A stretch of 64,000 nt of DNA from Rhexocercosporidium sp. MPI-PUGE-AT-0058 (lineage: Eukaryota > Ascomycota > Leotiomycetes > Helotiales): assembly GCA_020746875.1 (NCBI GenBank), contig JAGTJL010000009.1:1178001-1242000 (forward strand). Reading direction: 5' to 3'. Numbering within the stretch: the first letter of the stretch is position 1; every line of letters starts with the position of its first letter. The position numbers and the translations under genes were made by a program. The notes below the pieces were generated by a model. It did not search any database, was not told the origin of the DNA, and saw only the letters and a program-made list of their open reading frames with translations. This document shows positions 46,290 to 58,019 of this stretch, piece by piece.

Positions 46290-47022
46290 CCAACTGTGGA
46301 GAGAGCAACACTTTGTTTGGATAGGTATCTGAAGCTACTAATAATACAACGTTCCAACAGTATGGCTCTCCGTTCGTATCATCTACCTCCCAAGTGCAAG
46401 GCTTCTACTATATGCTATATCTCCGATTCTCTCTGTGTCCGAGAGGATCCAAGCGACATGTGTCGAAGATGCCAAACAGCCCTCGCTTAATCCCAGCATA
46501 GAAATGCAGGGCATGTTCGCTAAAGACGTCCTGGTCCAGGCGTGAATTACCCCGCACTTAACTGGATTACAGGCTGCTCTCGCTAAAGTTCAGCGCTCAT
46601 TTTCGTGCTTTCCAGCCGGGAATTCTTTGGACTGTGCTCTCTGGTTCTTGGAGCACAGCACGGGGTCGAGATCAACAATCAGTAACCAACTTGATTACTT
46701 GTACTTCTGAGAAGCATGCGCCGGTATCACGCTGCTGCCTCGGCCGCTTGTAACTTTTCCTGGATGAGCTGTCACTCACATCGAACCACTTAGAAGCAAT
46801 CACGAGAGAGAGATTTTGAATAGGTATTGTACATTAAATTTGAGATATAAGAGATAAGATGCGTGGTCATGCATGGCGGATTTAGTAAGAAATACTGTCC
46901 CGAAAGACTAGTTCTCTCATCCCGGCACCATGAACCTAAATATGTTTGTTGATGCGTACGTGAAAAATGCAGAAACTTCGTCAAGCAAGCTTTCAACCCC
47001 CAAACTTGCCGATTAATTAGCA
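46290..47022. other. Intergenic, convergent 3' flanks
   Basis: 733 bp, no gene or notable repeat seen. Confidence 0.5.
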
Positions 47023-50000
47023 TCAGTACTCGTCGGTACCTGAATCATCAGAGTCAGAGTCGCCCATTTTGGTATAAGTCTCGTCCTCTGCTTCCTCGGA
47101 GTCCGACTCGATGAAGTCGTCTTCCTCAATTTTCTTGCCGCTTGTAGCCTCGACTCGAATGCGACCGTTCTTATCTAGAGGCTGTCAGTATTCTGTACAA
47201 GACAGCGTCATCATCTCAACTGACCAGTTCGAGCTCTTCCAATTAGCTTGGCCATCTCAAGACGAGACAATTTTGGCTGCATCACATGATCCACCATCTG
47301 CAGTTTCTGTGTTTGCACTGAAAGGCGTCAATTTGGTTCCGAAAAAGGGTTCCATTCAGAGGCAACTTACTCTCCAGGATTCTGTCATCGACCGAGTTGG
47401 CGACAATCAATCTGGTGAAATGAGTCTCCTTGGTCTGTCCAATCCGGTAGACCCGGGCAAAAGCTTGACGCTCACTGCAAATGGTTAGCGGCAGTTTCAC
47501 AAGAATGATTTTGCGACTCAGCATACGCGCAGGCGTTCCACCACAAGTCACTGCAGAAAAGTTAGCATGCTGTATGTGGAATTGGTATTTTACGGCCATA
47601 CGTGGATACAACTCGGTTGGCAAACTCCAGATTTAATCCCTCCCCCGCAGTCTTCAACGTTGCGACCATCGCCTTGATAGAGGGGTTAGATCTAAATTGA
47701 GATATAGCATCTTGGCGAATCTTTACGGTCATGTCTCCCTATGGAGAGAGTCAGCAGGAACCACTATTATGTAAGAAGAGTCTCCTGATAATTTACCGTA
47801 AAGTAAACAAAATTAATATTCTCTCTCTCAAGAACTCGACCTATGATAGCAGTGAAGGCTCTCCATTGGGTGAATATGATTATTTTGTCGGATGGCGCAG
47901 TGATAATCCACTCTTTGATCTGTTTCTCCAGAGCATTCAATTTAGTGCTTGGGGGCATCTCTGATACACCTGAGTCAAAGTCATCCAGCCAGGGCATGCG
48001 CGGTGCGGTTGGGAGAAGGCCCAGATAATCCATTCCCTCCTTCTTCGCTTTCTTCTTGGACTTCTTACTAGGTGTCTTCTTAGACTCTTCGTCGGGCTTC
48101 TTGTTAGGGTTATTCTCAGTTGATGAGATCGACAAGCCTGTCTTCTTGGATTTACGAAGCTGTGCAGGTTCTTTCAGGGCTGTGGTATCAAAAGATGAGC
48201 CACAGACAGGGCATTCCGGTTCCTTGTGAACATCAGCACGATCCGACTGATGAAATGACTTTACAACTTACATCCTTGCCCCTGGAAACTTCTACATTCG
48301 CATGTTCATTAATGCATGCTTTGCAGAAACAATGCTTGCAAAGGGGAATAATTTGGGTGTCGGTGGCAATGTCGTAGCAAATCCGACACACGTCACCACC
48401 CCTTGGAGGACTGTCATATTGCTTGAATCCACGTTTCTTCTGTTGCAATAAAACTCCAATACCTAAACTACATCAGTGAACTCAACTCCTAATATTTGCT
48501 GAACTCACGACGGCATATAAGGTTGTTTGGGTCGTTGAGATCGAGTAGCTTCTGGTAGATCTCCTCCAATTCTCGGATATCAAAATTTTCCTTTACGAAA
48601 TGTCAATAATGTCATTTGAGTCTAGTTGCAAACCAACCTGTATGTCTTGTTCAACAAGAAGGGGATGAGTAGTCATTCTGAAAGGTTAGCTACCGTTAAT
48701 TGTAGCTGAGGAAATCAAGACTTACTGGCGAAGACGCATGAGTCCAATGAGCATGTCCTTCATGTTTTCATCTTGCTTCTCCGGCTTGTTCTCTCCAGCC
48801 ACATCTTCGTCACTTTCCCCTTCTTCTTCTCTCTGGTGACCAACATCGCCCAGACCAGTACCTTCGTTTTGGTCTTCTGGTGTTTCGTTGATCTCTTTGA
48901 TGAATCTGCCTTCCACTGCCTCATAAAGAATCTTCTCTTGGGGAGAAAAATCCAGTTTTGAATCCTTGTGATGTGGTCTAGGCAGATTTACCAGTGGACT
49001 GCCCATGAACTTATCTTGCATCGTTCGACTTAATTCGTCCAATCATTAGTAGGCTCCTAGTAAACCGTGACTCAACCTACCTGATCAGGAGCCTCGCGAG
49101 TGTGTTGTCTAATCTCTCCATATTCTCGGGAATCTGGACATAATTAATGGCCAGTCCAAGTGCTAAGTCATCCAAAATATCATTACCTTGTTGACGTTGC
49201 AGAACTTGGCTCGGAACCTTTTTCATATCAGCTTCTTACCCAGAGTCAGGGCCACAGAGTAAAACTTGCATCTTGAAGCTTTTGGCATCGGGTTCCCGGA
49301 AGAAACGAAAGTATGGGTAAAGTTCTGTGATGAATCTGTGAGCAAGATCAAATTTAAAAGTATTTAAGACTTAGATACCTTCATAGCTGTTCATTATGGG
49401 TGTCTAACGAGGAAATTAATAATTGGTGGCGGAAACTCGGACGGAAGTTTCTTACTCCGCTCAGTGCCCACCTATGCTTTCCTTTCAAAGCATTGACTGC
49501 GTAGCTAAAGCGAGCTTCGTGGTTCTTCATCTTGTGCTCGTACTAGTTAACATCATCTCTTCCGCTCAGTCAGAGTACTCACAGCCTCATCGATCACAAT
49601 CTAATTGGGTTTTGTTAGCTGAGGGTCGGTATTTGAAGGCAGTAAGACGATGGCCCAAGGGGGGGGGGGGGGGGGGGGGGGGGGCTCCCCTACAAAATGT
49701 TTAGGCGAATGCGGATGGGGGAAACTCACTCTGTACCAATCCACTTGATGTAGGCCACCGCATCTGCCTATGTTTTGTTGTATCCAGCCTTCAACTGCAG
49801 CGGAATCGTCCTCTGCTGCCTCAAAACCCTTAGCACTATCTCGATTGACGCCTTTCAATTTCGATTCGTGCTCTCGGGAGGGAAATTGACAACTTCTGAT
49901 TACTTCACCGTATGACGCAAAGACAATATCGTTGTCAGTGAGTCTTTGGGCAGACTGTTCTCTCTTTGCGTCGAAGATCGTGATACCTCGAAATACCCTT

Positions 50001-51820
50001 CCTACGGTATGCTTGTCGACTTCAGATGCCCATTGTGCCAACTACACCATAGTCAGCTGAATTCCAGAAGAATCAGAGATTACGTACTATGGATGGTGCG
50101 GCGATGATCAATGTGCTTCTCTGATCTTTCTTTCTAGTCTTCTTTTCCGGTGGGTTGGCAACCATAGTCTGGAATATTAGCTCGAGTTCTAGTGGTGGCA
50201 GGTGGGATTTCTCACAGCCAGAGTCTGAACTGTTTTACCTAAACCCTGGACGAATGTCAGTCTATTTCTCGAATAGGATGAGCAAATTTATCTGACCATT
50301 GAATCCGCCAGGATTCCACCTTGGCATTCATCGGTTGATTGTTCTCTTCCGATCATCCAATCGACTCCAATGACTTGGTGGTTGAGAAGACCTGCTCACG
50401 TCAGTGACAGGACATCCTCCCGGAAACATGAGAGAAAATTACCGCTAATCATTCCATTTAACATCCATAACCCATTCTCTGCCTTCATCTTCCGTCCAAA
50501 GTTCTTGACTGCCGTATTTAGAGAGGCAAGATCTGACCGATTGTCCTTCGCATCGCTCGTCTTTGGGCAATTTGCTAACATGTTACGGAACTGTTGACTC
50601 CAGCCTACTGCTTTGAATTTTGGGGTTTCTTCCTGAAGATTGCCGGGAGGAAAGGCGTCAGTCTGATTTGAACCAATCAACAGACTCATAAGAGCTGTTG
50701 TTCCTCCGAGAAGATTGTTCTTATGACTCAACTGTCGCGCAGAATCGCCTCGACTGTTTGCACCAACGTTTTTGGCCTCCAAGGCGGCTTGAAGCTTGCT
50801 CTCTTGAGCATTTTGAGCTGTTGGTGTGGGTTTTTGACGTTTAGGGATATGGTATGTGGTCTTCAGATCTGGCTTCAGGTGTTCTGACGGACCCTTCAGC
50901 TTTTCGCATAGCTCTCTCCTACTAGAAGTATAATTAGTTTAGTACGCACAAGCACAGTGGATTGTAACTTAGAGAATTTTTGCTTACCTCTTTGGCTCTT
51001 CGTGAGGTTTCTTCCGCTTGCATGAAGGAGCAGGATCGGGCAGCTCCTCTCCCAACTCAATATTATCATGCTTGATCTCGCGAGCGGATGTTCGGAGATC
51101 CCTTGAACTTCGAAACTCAAGCGCACCTTCAGGTTCCGCGTAACGAACAGATTGAAACTGAGCCCAGTGCTGTGGACCATCTTCGAGCAAGGATGTCTTG
51201 CATTCCTCATATTCTTGCTTGACATCTTGGCAGTGGACATTTCTTGTGTAATCAAGCTCCTTTTTGATTGTAGTGTTTTCTTGGTATGTGCTTTCTTGTT
51301 TGACTGAGCAAACATTTCCGGAATTGATTGGCTTGAAGTCCTCCATGTTTTCTAGTTGCTGCTCCATATTAGTGCTCTCTTGAGAGATCTTGACAGTACA
51401 GTCAGCAGCCTGACCAGGTGTGGAACCAACAAGGTTGATCTCCTGGTAAGCGTCTATTTCAGTAACTTCTGGCTCAAGGAACTCTATTTGCTTAGCGGTA
51501 TTGTCTTGGCAGTTGACCATTTCGACATTTGTTTGCTGATCGTGGATCTTATCTCCAAGACGGTTGTCATGGGATGCGGACTTCTCGCTATACGCTTTCT
51601 GATAGGGTCCCTCTTCAATTGAGAAGAAATCTTGACAAGTACTCATCTCGGTATCGGGGTCTCGCTCTGTTGTTGTTGCACAATTCGGAAGGCATATTTC
51701 GAGATCCGGAGATAGACTCAGTATCTGCTCAGCAGAAATTTCGTCCAACGTGGTTGGTACAAGCTCCATCATGCGATTCGAATCGATAGCGCCCGAGGGC
51801 TCCTCTTGTATGGCGATCAT
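47023..51820 (-). CDS. SNF2-family DNA translocase with RING finger, Uls1/Rad5-like (22 exons)
   Basis: Exon ends (minus strand): 51820-50988, 50918-50443, 50391-50297, 50245-50216, 50168-50088, 50041-49730, 49600-49583, 49542-49456, 49403-49379, 49324-49270, 49217-49187, 49133-49081, 49028-48726, 48677-48638, 48590-48509, 48462-48272, 48222-47797, 47738-47602, 47550-47527, 47474-47371, 47317-47225, 47174-47023; 1215 aa. Acidic N-terminus to about 275; motif I GGILADSMGLGKT (about 460-473), Walker B IVIDEA (610-615), RWALSGTPI, a C3HC4 RING (Cys866, Cys869, Cys882, His884, Cys887, Cys890, Cys908, Cys911), KIIIFTQW, VYFTGDMT and ARVYRIGQTKE. A RING inserted between the two ATPase lobes is the layout of Rad5, Rad16 and Uls1, which act on chromatin and DNA repair as translocase plus ubiquitin ligase. 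No HIRAN domain was seen, so it is not Rad5 itself. One intron (49269-49218) is GC-AG. Confidence 0.88.
49659..49684 (+). repeat. Poly(G) run of 26
   Basis: Uninterrupted G26 on the + strand, lying in the intron (49729-49601) between the exons for DWYR and IVIDEA of the SNF2 gene. It reads as poly(C) in the transcript, upstream of the acceptor. Could also be a sequencing or assembly artefact. Confidence 0.9.
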
Positions 51821-53485
51821 GTTGATCCTGGCCGAGAAGATCGTTGTGCGTCCGCAAGCTAGAAGAAATGTCAGAATGTGTGGTAGTTTTGTGCAAGTGA
51901 TATCGAAAGGAAATGATTATACCTGAAGGTTAATCGAATTTTGGAGGATAGTAAAACTATCGAAGGAACGGAATTGAACTGGAATGGGATGAAAGATCGT
52001 GAAGTGATCGTTATGAACATAGGTTGAAGGTCGAGGAGGCCACAGGGTGATGTACCTGATTTGTTCTCGACTTCTGCTCATTCGCTGGGTAGGTAGAAGG
52101 AAGCAAGAAAACCTTCCTAGGGTAATTACCTTAAGTCAGATTAAAAAATGTGGTTTGAAGGTGAGAGATTAAGAAGAAAAAATGGGAGAAGGAGAGAATA
52201 TGTTCTTAGTTCGTGCAGAAAGTAAAGTCATGGACAAGACTTGAGAAATAGGTTCTCTAAAAATAAATTGCCCCACGACCATGTTCAATGCAGGCGTTTA
52301 TACCAATAGCACGACCCATAGATTGGTAGATGAGCTGACGATTGGTTGTGGTGCTCGTGGGTGGAGTAGAAGTCTGAGTTTGCATCTCGAGGCTGAAAGA
52401 CAAGGGAAGCTTGAACTGTTGCAGCCAAGAGTAGAACGAAAAATATGATTGAGAGGTGAAGGTGAGAAGCTGGAGAAAGACTACAATACGTACTGTGATT
52501 TATGTTCTGAGAGACAGCAGGCTCTTTTGAGTAGATCTTTCAAGTAATTATGAGATGTAAAGCTGCAGGAGAGCGTGTTTGTGGGAAGGCGTGAAGCTTA
52601 AGCAAGGCCCCTGGATGAGAGACAATTGATTCAAGAGCTAGAGTCGTGATATTTGGGGAAAATGAGGTATAGTTGCTGCTTTGTTGAAGGAGAGAAGTAG
52701 TAAAGAATTGAATGAGGATTTATGGAGATTGAGGTTGACAGATGGTAATGGTTGTGGAGCAGAAATTCTTTTGTAGACAGAGAAATAGATAAGCGAGCTA
52801 GGAAGGAAGGAAGGAAGGAAGGAAGAAAGACATTTCCATGGGGTCGATTTAAGGTAGGGAATCTGGAAGGAACTGACTGGCTCCACTTAAAGCAAGAGCT
52901 CCTTTGACAGCGAAGACAAAGTGAACACAAAATTTGGCCCTCATTTGGACAGTCAGTGAAATTCAAATACTCAGAATGTCTGTTCCAGAGAACTTTCATC
53001 GAGATATTTCACCTGACAATTATCGAGTGTTGACTTCGCTTGCATCGGCTGCTGCTTGGCTGCATTCACATTGAGATGTAATTAATTCTTCGACCCTCAT
53101 TCAGATTATCTACAAAAGTACGGATGAGAGCCACCCTTTCCTTCCCTTAGGCGATCGTAGATGTCTCTGTTTCCACAAATTCCAAGTCACCCTCAGAAGA
53201 CATTGAGCGGTGCAAAGTCTTGAAGCCAGAAATTCTTATACAAGGCCATAGCGGATAGTCTGAGAGGATATATTGTTCATAACAATATATCAGCGAATAT
53301 CCAGTGACTTTTTGACGCAAATTCTATGACTGTCTGTCATATCAGTAGCCTCAAAACTTCGCCCTATCCTCACCGTCGTGTGCGTCTCGTGCCCTGTCCT
53401 CCTTTTCCTTGATATTCTTCCCGTCAAGGTCACTGTGACAAGATAGATTTCTGGTGCTCATTACATCGAACCCGTCTTCATTGAC
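51821..53485. other. Promoter side of the SNF2 gene and 3' flank of the receptor gene
   Basis: 1.7 kb without a supported gene. Holds (GGAA)6 at 52801-52824 and a hairpin at 53267-53291. The AT- and GA-rich part 51840-52600 is probably a long 5' leader/promoter. Confidence 0.45.
53267..53291. repeat. 25-bp hairpin (11-bp perfect arms, 3-base loop)
   Basis: Arms GATATATTGTT and AACAATATATC separated by CAT. Located 195 bp after the stop of the minus-strand receptor gene, in its 3' flank. Confidence 0.8.
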
Positions 53486-55017
53486 TTATTTGCTTTCATA
53501 CAGCTCAACCAAATTCATTGCTGAACTTTGTTTTTTCACCTGACTGCGGGAGCCTTTTGCGGAGTGTGTACGATTGACTTGAGCTCGTGTACCTGTGGTA
53601 TGTGTCTCTCGAAAAGTCATCTTCAACGAAGGAAAGAGGTACTCAAGCAGTGAGCGGCAAGCAGGAAGGCAAGCGCAGATGATGCCTACACTCTGCTCGA
53701 GATGAGAATAGAGGACGACGGGGGCCTGGTCGTCTACATACTCCAATCAACCGGACTCCTCTAGTGATTTTGGAAAGGAGAATCGACTTACATGACAAAT
53801 CGTTTGAATGATGAAGACGTATCAGTGACGGAAGTCGCATGAAACTGCAAATGAGTGCAATAGACCCCACCGAGAACATGATAACAAGATTTGCCTTTTT
53901 CTTCCATGGAAGATTGAGCCTCCAGACAGTCGGTATCGGGATGACGAGAATCATGATGCTTTGTAAAATACTGAAGACTGCCGCTGCCTCCAACGCTGCG
54001 TACCCATTTATACACTTAACAGGATAGACTTTATACATCCAATTTGTCCAAAAGCCTCGCAAAGGAACCTAGGCACAAATTTTAGCTCATGTACTAAGAA
54101 TAAATCAGAACTTCATATCTTCTTACACATTGGAATGACAGGGCCATGAATATGGAGAAGTTGGACAAGAGAACGAAAACTCCACTAATCCAGATTGCCT
54201 GCCGAAGTCTGTGGTCCGGAAAGATCCGCAAGAAAAATAACAGCAACGCCAGCTTGGTCAATGTGATGGAGATCATGTAGAACAATTCGACAACGTAGAA
54301 GAACTTCTTTCCTGCAATCACTTGCTCCGCGCTGAGCCAGAAGGTATGTTGGCCGAACCCGTTCAACACGAGACCTAGGGAAGTACCCACTAGAAAATAT
54401 CTCAGAATTAGTATGTGCATTTAAATAATAATCGACGTTGTGAACATCGATTCTAAGAGGCTAATCGCAGCAGACTTAAAGCACTAAAATTCGAGGAAAC
54501 TCACCATCAACAAAATATGCTGCAGATGCAGCCACTATCATCCAGTCATCGGCCCCTAGCCCAACGTCCAGTCGGATTCTCGCAAATATCCGGCCCGCGA
54601 CGAACAGGGCTGTAAGAAACGGTACAACATAGTCCATGTTGAGAACATCATTCAAGCGAGTCTTATCATTTTTGACTCCGCAAGATACAGCCGAATATTT
54701 CTGTAATTGCAGCAGCTCTGGGATTGTGCTACATTCTGAGTAGGCGCACAATGAGACAGCAGCTGTCAGTCCGACGTTGTTACAGATGCATGTTGTGTTG
54801 GATGCTGAGCCGCAATACTCTGGTATCAAATCCGCAAGGCAACCTAGCTAACCACAAACAATTAGCCGTCAACTCCAACAATCTCAGTCTTCTGGGTACT
54901 CACAGTGCAACTCGGCGCCGTTGCAATTGCATCTGCCTCCTGTGCAAGCCTTGAACCAAAGCCGCCTTCAATCCAAAGACAAGGCAGAACGATGTAAAAA
55001 ATACAGTTCAGCCACAT
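53486..55017 (-). CDS. CFEM-domain PTH11-like seven-helix receptor (5 exons)
   Basis: Exons 55017-54904, 54847-54505, 54389-54127, 54068-53792 and 53733-53486 give 414 aa. Residues 1-30 form a signal peptide. A CFEM module with eight Cys follows (SCTLGC, EYC, TTCIC, SLC, SEC, VSC). Next come seven hydrophobic helices with PTH11-family marks: RLDVGLGADDWMI, FYMISITLTKLALLLFFLRIFP, FQCVPLRGFWTNW, GYAALEAAAVFSILQSIMILVIPIP, LEQSVGIICACLP. The tail is short and basic. Every junction is phase-consistent; the last uses acceptor ATGTAG and restores LSYDQAPVV. PTH11-type receptors sense surfaces or host cues in plant-pathogenic fungi; the ligand is unknown. The family is greatly expanded in Pezizomycotina, and the CFEM-bearing class is a distinct subset. 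Confidence 0.9.
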
Positions 55018-58000
55018 ATCGCCTTTACTCTCAAATTGGGTGACTGTCTCGACTCGCGAAACAAACCTTAGTATCTCAAGCGTACGAAAGAAAAGAAAGT
55101 TCTCGCAGAGTTTAAGACATTATTAAGATGGGCGATAGCATCGCTTTAGTTGAAGGTTGCAGTCCACGTGGGGATAAGCCGAGAGCTTCTTCTCCACCCT
55201 TTTGAGAGAGCCAAGTTTACGGATTACTGGACCTGGATAAGAACGCATATTTTCAGTGGGGTTTTGAGACCGCTCAGACCTCTTGCTAAAAATGACAGAT
55301 CCAGAAGATACAGATAAGAGAAAGTCGTTGTTGTATCGGTACCATCTCATGCGCGACCGCTTCAAGTGAGCCTCTTTTTGCCCAGCCTCCTTGCCCGACG
55401 ACAGGCACCACACAAGTGATTAACTACATTGGCCAATTGTCTCTGCTTGTCGGAGGGTTTATCGTGGAAAGTTTCCGTTGTTGCAAAAATGCTAGGACCG
55501 TACATCAACCTGACTCAGAGAAAACTTAAAACCCAAAGATGCAATGCACACCCCTGGCTCAGCAGTCATAACTTAACCATACCGCGTCTACTACTCAGAA
55601 GTAAATACAAAACAAACGGTTATCGCTACCTGCTTACGCAGTGGAAGTTTTCGGTTGACTTGAATTCTTCCCATCGCCATTGCCATTGCCATTGCCAGTG
55701 GTTTCATCAATATTCCAACCCTTCATCTCATCCTGGCCAAAATTCGGCTAACCCATTGAATGTACCAGCAGATCTTCCGTGCTTGGGGAAAATTCGGTTA
55801 CATTGATGGAGTCCAACAGCAACAGACTAAACCCTAATACACTGTAACTAGCGGACCGTTGCGAAAACGTTCCATCGGAGATAGTGCGCTAGTCCTGGCA
55901 TGGCAGGTGAGCTTTGGCACACAGGCTCACCCCTGTCTGGAATGCTAGCTTTGGCGGCCTAGGCCATTTGAACAATCAAACCAGCCAGTGCCGAAGTATT
56001 TTCTATTTAGACTGTGTGACAGGTCTACACAGGCTGTAATCGTGGATGCTATGTGCTCAATGTGGTTGTCAATAATGTTCGGTCGATGCCTTTCCTGTGA
56101 CTTTGATTCGGTGCATAGCTTGCACTTTCCTTGCAGTTAATAGACTCACTGATGTTGCTAGGTATTCCGATTAGCAAGAACAAAAAACGCTGTAAAGTCC
56201 ATTAGGATGGAAAATCGGCGTGAGGAAATCCTTTGAGCTTTGAACACACAAAGGGGGGACTTCGCTTAAACATCGCCAAAGTCGGTCCAGCTTTTTGAAC
56301 GCCTTCTTATGACACCGATGAGGTGACGTTGCAAGGACTGCTCCCGAGAACACAGTTTCGCACTACCATAAGGGTTTAATTCAATGCGGTTTTAGAGTTT
56401 TCGTCTGCAGTTTTGTAAGCTGCATGCGGCCCTTTCAACTCTCTCCTTATCATCTGCTGCAGACATCAATCAAACTACGTATGGGAAGCTGACACATTGC
56501 TACCACCTTCCCCCAATACTCTGAAACACTCTTTCGAGAGGCTACGGGTGCGTCCTCACCACACCCCTCCAGTCTTCCGGAGCTCATTTCGAATTAGTAA
56601 GCCAGGTCAGCAACCAGCAGTCTCCAAAGGTAATTCTACCACGGTCGATGTCCATAGCTCACTTCGTTACTTTTTGGCTTCTTTACAAATCGATCTTAGC
56701 TTAGGAATCTTCTCATTTTGTATTTTTAATCGCAATGCTAGTCTCTGATGAATATCTTCCTTAAAAGTGAGCACCGCAACCGAAAGCGCGTCTGGTCTTG
56801 ATCTTGAAAGGGGCTCGCTTAAATATCGGTGACAGCTAGTGCGGTAGTAAACATTGGCCAATAATCCACTGACAGCGAAAGATGATCCCTAAAACTTCAG
56901 GCTACACACATGTACGGCTATTTAATTGCCCAGAAATCTATCTTACTTGGCGTACTAGTGAGCAAATTGGCCGAGATTCAGTATAGGATGATATGTCGGC
57001 CATTCCGACGGGAAGCAGAGTCACGGGATCCATGGGGGTTTTTTCTGGCCAGCAATTTTGGAACTGAGCAGGAGACGAGAGATCAAACCAATACTGTTTT
57101 CTTGTAAAAGCGGAGAGTAGATGAAGGTTCTATCGCCTTGAGCTTGAGGTATCAATTAGCTAGCAGACTGCCTCACTCTTCACAGCCATTTGAATCCAAG
57201 CTCAGACTTCCTAAAACCAGGTACTCAAGATAATTAGATACAGTTAGAAAGATGAAATGATAAATATTCTGATGAATGTATGCAGTTGGAGCTGAAAGAA
57301 CATCGGCTAAAGTGCTGCGTACATGGCAGGCTATCAGTTCAGCCCCGCCATATTGTCCTGAGCTAGGCATATACGTAGTATTAACACTGTTGCTCTTGAT
57401 GACAGTGAAATGGAAAGCTTGAGATATAAAATCTCAAGATGTACGAAGACACATATATTTCGATTGGGTGTCAAACTCAGGGCTAGCCTACTGCTGCAGG
57501 GTCCCGGATGGACCTTCTCAGGGAGATGGAAGAGCACAATCGGGACACAGGTCACCCCAAAGCTTCAGCGATCACAGTGCCCATAGTGCCCCCAGCGTTT
57601 CTGGCATGTCCAGGGTTCAGCTCCACCAAGATCGAGCTTCCCTCCGCCAATTTCGTAGAAGCCTTTTCCATTCTTTCCGAAAAGCCATATGTCTGGTTAT
57701 ATCTCCATGAGGAAAGCGATGTACAGTACAGCACGGAGTCGAGAAGAATGTTTGTGGATCGTCACTTAGTCAGGAGTGTCTAGTGAACATCCTCGTATTC
57801 GACGACTTGCTTCTTTGGTGTTAGACCAATGAATGTGCACAAAATTGCAAGCTTGAGATATTTCACAGAAAGATCATGGAAGGCTATTTTTGAGTGTAGT
57901 CTATGATCGATTATATTTTAACCCTAACCCTCGCTCTAAATATGCAGTCCCCTTACTCATAACATGTATCCAACTCTGAAGCTTTCATATCTCGAATCAT

Positions 58001-58019
58001 AAAATCTAATATGTGCACT
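55018..58019. other. 3-kb gene-poor region
   Basis: No gene recognised. A CCATTG hexamer repeat (about four units) lies at 55679-55697. A 91-codon + frame at 57508-57783 has no recognisable motif. Open frames are short and AT content is moderate. Confidence 0.4.

Noticed and set aside
57508..57783. 91-codon + frame (MDLLREMEEHNRDTGHPK...) in the 3-kb gene-poor region
   Set aside because: Composition looks protein-like in places but no family is recognised and no neighbouring exon could be joined.
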